Both the position numbers and the translations under genes were made by a program. Positions 1 through 6,088 of a stretch of DNA of 6,189 nt are shown here, in pieces. The notes under the pieces were generated by a model, which was not told the DNA's origin, searched no databases, and was given only the letters and a program-made list of their open reading frames with translations. The stretch covers positions 1-6,189 of the forward strand of contig JAITES010000235.1 of assembly GCA_031281925.1 (NCBI GenBank), in the 5' to 3' direction. This DNA is from Treponema sp. (lineage in GTDB: Bacteria; Spirochaetota; Spirochaetia; Treponematales; Breznakiellaceae). Position 1 is the stretch's first letter. Each line of letters begins with the position of its first letter.

Positions 1-1
1 T

Positions 2-109
2 AACAAAAAAGGCGCCATATTGGCAAAATCCCTTCCCATCCGCAGTGGCTCTGCTTCTCCGGCTTCCGGAAAAGCAACGTTCCCTGCAGCGGCGCAGAAG
101 ACTGAATAA
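2..109 (+). CDS. Probable C-terminal end of an upstream gene (partial, product unknown)
   Basis: An open frame enters from the left edge and stops at TAA 107-109. It gives about 35 residues rich in Ser, Ala, Lys and Pro (ending PAAAQKTE), like a flexible C-terminal tail. The base composition changes from mixed GC to clearly AT-rich right at the stop codon, which is the main support for this frame. The other two plus frames are also open for part of this stretch and are not excluded. No family can be recognised from so short a piece. If real, the gene lies in the same direction as the downstream cluster but is separated from it by about 250 bases, so it is probably a separate transcription unit. 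Confidence 0.4.
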   Translation, partial: NKKGAILAKSLPIRSGSASPASGKATFPAAAQKTE

Positions 110-223
110 TAGTATAACAAAAACCTGTATTGCTGTTTCAATAAAATATTTTCTGTCTTTCATATTTCATCGAACGGTTTCTCGTCAAAAAACCAACATC
201 GTTGTTTCGGTAAGGCATTTGTA

Positions 224-240
224 TTCGGGAGCTTCTCGAA
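224..240. repeat. Small inverted repeat (TTCGGG / CTCGAA)
   Basis: TTCGGG at 224-229 pairs with CTCGAA at 235-240 (five Watson-Crick pairs and one G-T), leaving the loop AGCTT. No T-run follows, so it is a poor intrinsic terminator. Its TTCG...AGCT...CGAA layout resembles the 17-base dyad at 6072-6088 after the cluster, which may mean that both belong to a family of short intergenic elements or protein-binding sites. Chance is not excluded. Confidence 0.35.
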
Positions 241-248
241 CAGGCCTA

Positions 249-278
249 TTGACTTAAACCTAACGTTAACATTTAGCA
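249..278 (+). promoter_or_regulatory. Weak sigma-70-like promoter candidate for the operon
   Basis: TTGACT at 249-254 matches five of six bases of the -35 consensus and is the best such site in the leader. The -10 side is poor: TTTAGC at a 17-base spacing or TAGCAT at 19 bases. The imperfect palindrome AACGTTAACATT (262-273) lies between the two boxes, where a repressor or activator could bind. The placement would leave a 5' untranslated region of roughly 70 bases before the reductase start. The evidence is consensus matching only. Confidence 0.25.
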
Positions 279-292
279 TTTTTATGAAAGAG

Positions 293-306
293 TCTGTTCC
301 GACAGA
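293..306 (+). promoter_or_regulatory. Short 5'-UTR hairpin with a TCCG loop
   Basis: TCTGT (293-297) and ACAGA (302-306) form a perfect 5-bp stem closed by the tetraloop TCCG. It lies about 50 bases before the reductase start codon and is not followed by a T-run. It could stabilise the 5' end of the mRNA. A stem of this size is also common by chance. Confidence 0.25.
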
Positions 307-346
307 ACCTGGGTTTTGGGACGGATTCAAAAACTCTTTATAAAGT

Positions 347-352
347 GAGGTG
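347..352 (+). promoter_or_regulatory. Ribosome binding site of the aldo/keto reductase gene
   Basis: GAGGTG sits four bases before ATG 357, and the run GAGGTGA matches the anti-Shine-Dalgarno sequence well. This fixes the start of the first gene. Confidence 0.75.
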
Positions 353-356
353 AAAG

Positions 357-1535
357 ATGCAATACCGAAGTTACGGCAGCTTGGGATACGAGGTCTCCCT
401 TTTCGGCATGGGCTGCATGAGGCTTCCCCGTATCGTCAGGGGGGATCATGCCGAGGTAGACCGTGAAAAGGCGTATGAAATGATCCGTTATGCCGCGGAT
501 CACGGGGTGAACTACTTCGATACCGCCTATGGCTACCACAATTTGACCAGTGAGGAAGTGCTTGGCGAGGCTCTGGAAGGGGGCCGGCGGGAGAAGGTAA
601 AGATCGCCACCAAGCAGCCTTTCGGCACCATGGCGGATCTGAAGACGGGCGGCGGGAAAAATATCCTCGACAATGCCCGGCGCAACCTGGAGGCAACGCT
701 TAAAAAGCTCCGTACAAGCTATATCGATGTGTATCTGATCCACAACATCGGGGCATACTGTTGGGAAGATGTCAAAAAAAACAAAATCATCGAAGAATAC
801 GAAAAATTCCGCTCCGAAGGGCTCATCAGGGCCATTGCCTTCAGTTATCACGGCGGCTATGACTGCTTTAAGGAGGTGCTGGACTTCTACGACTGGGGTA
901 TGTGCCAGATTCAGCAGAATTTTGTCGATGTGGAGCGGGAGGCCACGGAAGAGGGGATCCGCCATGCGGGCAGGAAAGGCTGCGCTCTGGTGATCATGGA
1001 GCCCATTCGGGGCGGGAACCTTGCCTTCCCGCCGCCTCAGGTAAAGGCAATCTACGACGGCTACAGGGTGAAGCGAAGCGCTGTGGAGTGGGCCTTCCGC
1101 CATCTGGCAAATTACGGCGAGGTAAGCACGATCCTTTCCGGCGTGAGTACCATGGAACAGTTGAAGGAAGACATCGAAATCTTCAGCAAGCCGGACATGG
1201 CTGCAGGCTGCCTTTCGGAAGAGGAGAAGGCTATCCTCGCCAAAGTCCGCACGCAGTACGAAAGTCTCAGGTCCATACCCTGCACGGGCTGCGAGTACTG
1301 TCTGCCCTGTCCCCAGGGCGTGAACATTCCCCAGGTATTCGGCAAGTACAACGACGGGGTCATGTTCGGCACCTTCGAGCCCGCCCGCCGTTCCTACATG
1401 TTCCAGACACGGGGAAGGCAGGACGCTTCCCGCTGCGTGGAGTGTAAGGCCTGCGAGAAGAAGTGTCCCCAGCACATAGGAATTGTGAAGGAACTAAAAG
1501 TCGCCCACGAAAAACTACAAGGCTGGATAGAATAG
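357..1535 (+). CDS. Aldo/keto reductase with C-terminal double [4Fe-4S] ferredoxin domain
   Basis: The 392-residue soluble protein belongs to the AKR superfamily, in the branch fused to a ferredoxin-like tail (COG1453-type predicted oxidoreductases). Residues 1-280 form the TIM-barrel reductase, which would reduce a carbonyl or oxidise an alcohol with NAD(P)H. The catalytic tetrad is visible as Asp55 and Tyr60 in FDTAYGY, Lys86 in ATKQP and His129 in LIHN. Residues 305-375 hold two cysteine groups: Cys309, 312, 315, 318 (CTGCEYCLPCP) and Cys360, 363, 366, 370 (CVECKACEKKCP). These are enough for two [4Fe-4S] clusters. The tail suggests electron transfer between nicotinamide and a ferredoxin-like partner in an anaerobic cytoplasm. 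The length is normal for the family and all key residues are present. The substrate is not known for this branch and cannot be read from the sequence. The ATG start has a strong ribosome site. It is the first gene of the cluster, 11 bases before the next. Confidence 0.93.
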   Translation: MQYRSYGSLGYEVSLFGMGCMRLPRIVRGDHAEVDREKAYEMIRYAADHGVNYFDTAYGYHNLTSEEVLGEALEGGRREKVKIATKQPFGTMADLKTGGGKNILDNARRNLEATLKKLRTSYIDVYLIHNIGAYCWEDVKKNKIIEEYEKFRSEGLIRAIAFSYHGGYDCFKEVLDFYDWGMCQIQQNFVDVEREATEEGIRHAGRKGCALVIMEPIRGGNLAFPPPQVKAIYDGYRVKRSAVEWAFRHLANYGEVSTILSGVSTMEQLKEDIEIFSKPDMAAGCLSEEEKAILAKVRTQYESLRSIPCTGCEYCLPCPQGVNIPQVFGKYNDGVMFGTFEPARRSYMFQTRGRQDASRCVECKACEKKCPQHIGIVKELKVAHEKLQGWIE

Positions 1536-1540
1536 GGGAG
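1534..1540 (+). promoter_or_regulatory. Ribosome binding site of the serine hydrolase gene, overlapping the previous stop codon
   Basis: AGGGGAG lies six bases before ATG 1547 and shares its first two bases with the TAG stop of the reductase gene. It decides the start at 1547 over the longer open frame beginning at 1463, which would overlap the conserved iron-sulfur motif of the upstream gene. Confidence 0.8.
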
Positions 1541-1546
1541 CACGCA

Positions 1547-2416
1547 ATGAACATTGAACTTTTTGTACAGCAAATCGAAAAACAGAAACTTGCCTGCGAG
1601 GGGGTAATAGTCCTGCAGCACGGTAAAAAGATTGCCTCCCACCACTGGATTCCCGTAAAGCCGAAAAACGTGTTTTCCGTGAGCAAGAGTTTTACCTCCA
1701 TCGCGGTGGGCATGGCAATAGGGGAGGGGAAGCTCTCCCCTGGTGACAGGGTGACGGAAAAACTGCCGGGTTTGGCGGCAAAGCCCCGGGGCCGCGTCGC
1801 CTCCCTTACCTTGGAACACTGTCTTACCATGAGCCGGGGGCACGGGGAATTTTCCCGGCCCCAGTCCGTTGCGGAAGCCCTCAACCAGGAACTTGTCTGG
1901 GAGCCGGGTACGAATTTCATGTATGACAATGGTTCTACCTTTCTTGCGGGCGCCATGCTTACTGCCGTTACGGGTAAAACGGTGCGGGACTATCTTCTGG
2001 ATAAACTCTTCCGCCCTCTGGGTATTGCCGATCCCTTCTGGCAGGAGAGCGCCGACGGCTGCAGTATTGCCGCTACGGGGCTTGAAGTCTCCATTGAAGA
2101 CCTCGCTCTATTCGGGCAGTTTCTCCTTCAGCGGGGGGAATGGAAGGGGAAGCAGCTTGTAAGTCCCGCATGGATCGATGCCGCCGGACGGCCCCATATC
2201 TCCACCCGTTTTACCAGTGAGGAGCCGGATTACGATCTTGGGTACGGGTACTGTTTCTGGCCATGCAGGCACGGAGCGTACCGGGCCGACGGCAAGGACG
2301 GTCAGTATATAGTGATATTGCCCCTGCAGGACGCGGTGGTTGCCGTCACTTCAAATGAAGAGAACATGAAGCCCGTACTCTATACGGTGTGGGACAGGAT
2401 ACTGCCGGAATTGTAG
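1547..2416 (+). CDS. Cytoplasmic serine hydrolase of the beta-lactamase/CubicO (class C-like) family
   Basis: The 289-residue protein has the fold signature of penicillin-binding-protein-like serine hydrolases (COG1680, Beta-lactamase family). The nucleophile motif SxxK is Ser44-Val-Ser-Lys47 in FSVSKSFTS. The second motif, YxN, is Tyr126-Asp-Asn128 in FMYDNGS. The usual third motif (KTG or HxG) is replaced by Ala247-Asp248-Gly249 in YRADGKDGQYI, a form I associate with CubicO-type esterases rather than true beta-lactamases (recollection, not checked). There is no signal peptide or membrane segment: the N-terminus MNIELFVQQIEKQK is charged and helical, so the enzyme should stay in the cytoplasm. 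It probably cleaves an ester or amide, and the substrate is unknown. It lies 11 bases after the reductase and one base before the kinase frame, consistent with one operon. Antibiotic resistance is not a likely role given the location and the altered motif. Confidence 0.88.
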   Translation: MNIELFVQQIEKQKLACEGVIVLQHGKKIASHHWIPVKPKNVFSVSKSFTSIAVGMAIGEGKLSPGDRVTEKLPGLAAKPRGRVASLTLEHCLTMSRGHGEFSRPQSVAEALNQELVWEPGTNFMYDNGSTFLAGAMLTAVTGKTVRDYLLDKLFRPLGIADPFWQESADGCSIAATGLEVSIEDLALFGQFLLQRGEWKGKQLVSPAWIDAAGRPHISTRFTSEEPDYDLGYGYCFWPCRHGAYRADGKDGQYIVILPLQDAVVAVTSNEENMKPVLYTVWDRILPEL

Positions 2417-2417
2417 A

Positions 2418-5156
2418 GTGGATATGAATCATGCGAAACAGGAAAAGTACCTTGAACTCATGATGGAGAACAGTCCCGATCCGCTTCTCCTTCTCGACAG
2501 GGATGCCCGCATTGTTTCTGTCTCCAAAGTATTCTGCGATCTTACCGGTACGACTCCCGAACAGATTCAGGGCCTCGTCTTTGCGGAGGTCTACAAAAAA
2601 TTTGCAGACGAGGAATTCATCCGGCAGAGCCGGGACCATTTCCACAAGGTGATGCTGGGAGGAAAGTCTGTCGCCGATGATGTAAGTATCGATTTTCCCG
2701 GCACGGGAAAGCCCCGTAACTATTCCATCAACTCAAGCCCCATGATGAATGAGCAGGGCGGCTGTGACGGCGTTCTGGTGATCTACCGGGACATTACGGA
2801 ACTGCTCAGGGTTGAATCGGATGAACGGATCAGGGTGATGTTCGATTCGGCTCCCCTGGCCTGTACCTTCTGGGATGCCGAAGGCACTCTGACAGACTGT
2901 AACCAGGAGGCCCTGAAGCTTTTCAAGGTTTCCTCAAAGGAAGAATTCTGCCGCCGTTTTTTTGAATTTTCGCCGGCTCTTCAGGCAGACGGTAATTTTT
3001 CCAAAGATCGAATCATGAGCAATTTCCGGGAGACTCTTGAAAAAGGGAAAATGCAATGCAGCTGGCTGCACCGCGACAGTGAGGGGGAATGGATTCCCAG
3101 CGAGGTTACCCTGGTGAGGGTAAGCTTCCGGGACGGTTACCGGGTGGTGGGTTATACCAGGGATCTCCGGGACATACAGGCCGCCGAAGACCGCCGCCGA
3201 GAGGCGGATGAACGGAACCGGGAACTTGAGGTGGAGACCAGGGCGGCAAAGGCGGCCACCGATGCAAAGAGCCGCTTCCTTGCCTCCATGAGCCACGAGA
3301 TCCGCACCCCCATGAACGCCATCATCGGTATGAGCGATCTCATGCGGACCGATAACCTGGACGAAGAGCAGAAAAGTTTTTTTGATGATATCAAAAAAAT
3401 GTCCCGCACCCTGCTCCAGATCATCAACGACATTCTGGATATCTCCAGGATCGAAGTGGGAAAGATGGAAATTATTCCGATACACTTCAACCTGTACGAA
3501 CTCTACGATCACATCTGTTCCCTGAGCCGCTTTACCGCAGAATCAAAGGATCTGGAATTCCGTTCATCCTTCGATCCCGAAGTCCCTCATGTGATCTACG
3601 GCGACGATGTACGGATACGCCAGATCGTTACAAATCTTATCAACAATGCGGTAAAGTACACGCAGTCAGGTTCGGTTGAGTTCAATGTAACAAAGGTTCT
3701 GCGGAACAACAGGGAATGTCTGTCCTTTGCCGTTCGGGATACGGGAATTGGGATCAGGAAAGAAGATTTCGACAAACTCTTCAACAATTTTCAGCAGCTT
3801 GACAGTAAAAAAAACCGGGGGATCATAGGCACGGGTCTGGGCCTTGCGATCACCAAGAATCTTCTCGGCCTGATGGAAGGGGATGTCGAGTTCGACAGTG
3901 AGTATGGTAAAGGTTCTGTGTTTACCGCGTTCATACCCCTGGTCCCGGGTGATCCTGAAAAGGTTGAAAAGAAAATCCTGCAATCCCGTGTCATGGCAAC
4001 AGAAGGCACAAGGATACTGGTGGTTGATGACAACAAGACCAACCTCAAGGTTGCGCTGGCATTCCTGGCGGTTCACGGCATCAGGGCGGAAACCGCAGCC
4101 GGCGGTGAAGAGGCTCTTGAGAAGATTAAGACAAAAACCTACGACCTTGTTTTTATGGATCACATGATGCCCGGTATGGACGGGATGGAGACCGCCAGGG
4201 CGATACGGGCCCTCTCTTCAAACGGGGAAGACCGTTTCGCAAAGATGCCTATCATTGCCCTTAGCGCCAATGCGGTTTCAGGCGCACGGGAACAATTTAT
4301 TGCAGCCGGGATGAATGATTTTATCTCCAAGCCCATTGACGCGCTGGAACTCAACATGAAGCTTGCGGCCTGGCTTCCCGGAATGAGGATCTCCCATTTT
4401 ACCGAAGGCAAGAACCGCCTGCCGGGGAAAGAGAAGACCGCGGGGATCACCGGGACTTCAGGCGAAGCGGAGATCATAGACCGGGCGGAAGGCCTTAAAT
4501 CCTCCATGGGGAATGAATCCCTCTATGAGCAGATCTGCAAGAGTTTCAGCCGGGATCACCGGGATGACGACGCCCTTGTCAGGAAAGCTCTTGAGACAGG
4601 AGACTTCAAACAGGCCCGCAGGCTGGCCCATACCCTCAAGAGCAGCGCCGGCCTTATCGGCGCAAAACGGCTTCGGGATATTGCCCGGGACATAGAGGAT
4701 GCCCTGAACGGCCTTGAAAACCGGGAACATAAAACGAAGTTTTACGCGGAAAACCGGGCAGGGGAGATCTTTGGGAAACTGGATGCCTTTCAGGCCGAAT
4801 TGCACGCGGTACTTGGAGAGCTTAAAGGCATACCTTCGGCAGGCGGGCACAGGGAAGCCGACGCTGCGACGCCTCTTTCGGCATCCTGCGCAGGGGATAC
4901 GGCTCAGGGGGAAACTCCCCGCCTTCCGGGAAAGGAGGGTGGAGCGGAGGAGATTCTTTCCCTCTTCGAAAAGCTGATTCCCCTCCTCAGGGCGGGGAAC
5001 ACAAGCTGCCTGAATTACCTGACTGAACTCAAGACCCTTCTTGCTCCTCTGGACGGAACAGGGCAAATTCTTGTACAACAGATTGAGAGTTTTGATTTTC
5101 CTGATGCCCTTAATACGGTTGAGAGCATTAAAAAGGAATGGTACAAAGATGAATGA
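2418..5156 (+). CDS. Soluble hybrid histidine kinase, PAS-PAS-DHp-CA-REC-HPt
   Basis: The 912-residue multidomain sensor kinase has no transmembrane segment, so it senses a cytoplasmic signal. Domain order: PAS 1 about 12-130; PAS 2 about 135-252 (MFDSAPLACTFWDAEG ... GYTRDLRDI); coiled-coil linker 254-286; DHp with phospho-acceptor His293 in SHEIRTPMN; ATPase domain with N-box Asn406/Asn410, G1 DTGIGI (441-446) and G2 GTGLGLAI (471-478); receiver 531-655 with Asp537, Asp538, phospho-acceptor Asp581, Ser616 and Lys638; HPt about 687-800 with His738 in LAHTLKSSAG; a polar linker 803-843; and a final helical module 844-908. All catalytic residues are present, so the protein should autophosphorylate and run His-Asp-His transfer. 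The start is either GTG 2418, eight bases after a weak GGA, or ATG 2424; both lie before PAS 1. The stop overlaps the cyclase gene by eight bases, making that regulator its likely partner. Ligands of the PAS domains cannot be read. Confidence 0.93.
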   Translation: MDMNHAKQEKYLELMMENSPDPLLLLDRDARIVSVSKVFCDLTGTTPEQIQGLVFAEVYKKFADEEFIRQSRDHFHKVMLGGKSVADDVSIDFPGTGKPRNYSINSSPMMNEQGGCDGVLVIYRDITELLRVESDERIRVMFDSAPLACTFWDAEGTLTDCNQEALKLFKVSSKEEFCRRFFEFSPALQADGNFSKDRIMSNFRETLEKGKMQCSWLHRDSEGEWIPSEVTLVRVSFRDGYRVVGYTRDLRDIQAAEDRRREADERNRELEVETRAAKAATDAKSRFLASMSHEIRTPMNAIIGMSDLMRTDNLDEEQKSFFDDIKKMSRTLLQIINDILDISRIEVGKMEIIPIHFNLYELYDHICSLSRFTAESKDLEFRSSFDPEVPHVIYGDDVRIRQIVTNLINNAVKYTQSGSVEFNVTKVLRNNRECLSFAVRDTGIGIRKEDFDKLFNNFQQLDSKKNRGIIGTGLGLAITKNLLGLMEGDVEFDSEYGKGSVFTAFIPLVPGDPEKVEKKILQSRVMATEGTRILVVDDNKTNLKVALAFLAVHGIRAETAAGGEEALEKIKTKTYDLVFMDHMMPGMDGMETARAIRALSSNGEDRFAKMPIIALSANAVSGAREQFIAAGMNDFISKPIDALELNMKLAAWLPGMRISHFTEGKNRLPGKEKTAGITGTSGEAEIIDRAEGLKSSMGNESLYEQICKSFSRDHRDDDALVRKALETGDFKQARRLAHTLKSSAGLIGAKRLRDIARDIEDALNGLENREHKTKFYAENRAGEIFGKLDAFQAELHAVLGELKGIPSAGGHREADAATPLSASCAGDTAQGETPRLPGKEGGAEEILSLFEKLIPLLRAGNTSCLNYLTELKTLLAPLDGTGQILVQQIESFDFPDALNTVESIKKEWYKDE
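5132..5137 (+). promoter_or_regulatory. Ribosome binding site of the diguanylate cyclase gene, inside the kinase gene
   Basis: AAAGGA lies inside the last codons of the kinase, 11 bases before ATG 5149. The spacing is a little long, which fits initiation helped by ribosomes finishing the kinase. It favours the start at 5149 over an earlier in-frame ATG at 5041 that would add 36 residues unlike a receiver domain. Confidence 0.55.
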
Positions 5157-6060
5157 CGAAAAGCGGCGGGAGTGTATTCTGGTAGTTGATGATGAGCCGG
5201 CAAACCTCATGGTGCTCAATCAGATCCTCTCTTCCGAATACACGGTGCTTACCGCCAGGACCGGCGAAGAAGCCCTGGATCGTGCCCAGGAGGAAGGCCC
5301 CGATCTTATCCTGCTGGATATACTGCTCCCCGGCATCGACGGTTTTGAGGTGCTGAGGAAGCTTAAAGCCTCGGTGGATACCCAGTTTATTCCGGTCATA
5401 TTCATTACCGCGCTGGATAAGGATAAGGATGAGGAAGAGGGGCTGCTCCTGGGGGCTGTGGACTATATCACCAAACCTTTCAGGAACGGCATTGTCCTTG
5501 CCAGAGTCCGGGCCCATCTGCAGATTCTCCGCCAGATGCGGATGATCGAACATCTGGGTTTAACAGATCCCCTGACCAATATCCCGAACCGCCGCTGTTT
5601 TGATGATCACCTGGCGGTGGAATGGAAGCGGGCCATCCGTAACAAACGGTGCCTCTCCTTTCTCATGATGGATCTGGATAAATTCAAGATCTATAATGAT
5701 ACTTACGGTCATCCCCAGGGTGATGTATTACTTACATCCCTGGCGCGTATCTTTGCCACTGCGGCCAGAAGGCCCGGCGACCTTGCGGCCCGGATCGGGG
5801 GGGAGGAATTCGGCCTCCTCCTGCCGGACACGGACGTGGAGGCGGCAAGGCAAATCGCCGAAGAGATCCGCAGCGAGGTTGAAGATGCAAAAATTCCCCT
5901 GCTGGACGGGAAGCTTATTACCCGGATCACCATCAGCATCGGTGTATCCGGCCTTCTCCCCTCACCGGATGATCCGATCCTCGGCCTCCTCAAAAAGGCG
6001 GATCAGCGTCTCTACAGGGCCAAGGAAAACGGCCGCAACAGGGTTTGTGCGGAAGACTGA
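5149..6060 (+). CDS. REC-GGDEF response regulator, diguanylate cyclase
   Basis: The 303-residue protein should make cyclic di-GMP from two GTP when its receiver is phosphorylated. Receiver domain, residues 8-125: acidic pocket Asp14, Asp15, phospho-acceptor Asp57 in LLLDILLPGIDG, Thr87, Lys109 in YITKPF. GGDEF domain, about 135-300: LTDPLTNIPNRR at the start, metal site Asp175 in MMDLDKFKIYNDTYGH, and the active-site loop Gly217-Gly-Glu-Glu-Phe221. The inhibitory site RxxD is intact (Arg208-Pro-Gly-Asp211), five residues before the loop as in PleD, so product feedback is expected. The architecture equals Rrp1 of Borrelia (one receiver), not PleD (two). The gene starts within the end of the kinase gene (8-base overlap, ATGAATGA), pointing to coupled translation and a fixed ratio of kinase to regulator. 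No DNA-binding domain is present; the output is the second messenger. Codon use matches the rest of the cluster. Confidence 0.95.
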   Translation: MNDEKRRECILVVDDEPANLMVLNQILSSEYTVLTARTGEEALDRAQEEGPDLILLDILLPGIDGFEVLRKLKASVDTQFIPVIFITALDKDKDEEEGLLLGAVDYITKPFRNGIVLARVRAHLQILRQMRMIEHLGLTDPLTNIPNRRCFDDHLAVEWKRAIRNKRCLSFLMMDLDKFKIYNDTYGHPQGDVLLTSLARIFATAARRPGDLAARIGGEEFGLLLPDTDVEAARQIAEEIRSEVEDAKIPLLDGKLITRITISIGVSGLLPSPDDPILGLLKKADQRLYRAKENGRNRVCAED

Positions 6061-6071
6061 AATCGGACTCG

Positions 6072-6088
6072 TTCGATAAGCTATCGAA
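6072..6088. terminator. 7-bp inverted repeat after the operon, possible weak bidirectional terminator
   Basis: TTCGATA (6072-6078) and TATCGAA (6082-6088) are perfect inverted copies around the loop AGC, 12 bases after the cyclase stop codon. The palindrome GAAGCTTC (6086-6093) overlaps its right arm. Its place between the end of the operon and the end of a probable convergent gene fits a shared terminator. No run of T follows directly on either strand, so an intrinsic terminator of the usual kind is not proven. A protein-binding dyad or an intergenic repeat is an alternative. Confidence 0.4.

Larger units (their letters stand above)
110..356 (+). other. AT-rich intergenic leader upstream of the four-gene cluster
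   Basis: This 247-base stretch has no convincing gene. It is AT-rich compared with the flanking coding DNA. It contains an imperfect hairpin at 224-240, a weak TTGACT promoter candidate at 249-278, an imperfect palindrome around GTTAAC (262-273), a small TCCG-tetraloop hairpin at 293-306, a 10-bp palindrome CTTTATAAAG at 336-345, and the ribosome binding site of the reductase gene. A 70-codon open frame crosses from 45 to 257, but it lacks a ribosome site and protein-like composition. Any control of the operon at the DNA or RNA level should sit here. Confidence 0.6.

Noticed and set aside
45..257. A 70-codon plus-strand open frame in the leader
   Set aside because: There is no ribosome site, the composition is low-quality (many Arg, Ser and Leu), and it runs through the sharp change from GC-mixed to AT-rich DNA without regard to it.
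316..344. TTGGGA and TATAAA with a 17-base spacer, a good-looking promoter
   Set aside because: Transcription would start near 351, inside the ribosome site GAGGTG, giving an mRNA lacking it. It is kept only as a remote possibility; the A/T palindrome CTTTATAAAG explains the -10 match.
327..1475. A 382-codon open frame on the minus strand opposite the reductase gene
   Set aside because: It is the antisense shadow of the reductase gene, whose catalytic and cysteine motifs are unmistakable. The minus frame has no recognisable domain and no reason to be a gene of its own.
1463..1546. Longer N-terminus for the serine hydrolase starting at 1463
   Set aside because: It would overlap the last iron-sulfur cysteine codons of the reductase, adds a basic stretch without a fold or signal peptide, and lacks a ribosome site, while ATG 1547 has AGGGGAG at six bases.
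4458..5219. A 253-codon minus-strand open frame opposite the end of the kinase gene
   Set aside because: It is opposite the HPt domain and C-terminal module and crosses the kinase-cyclase overlap. It has no recognisable motif and is a shadow frame.
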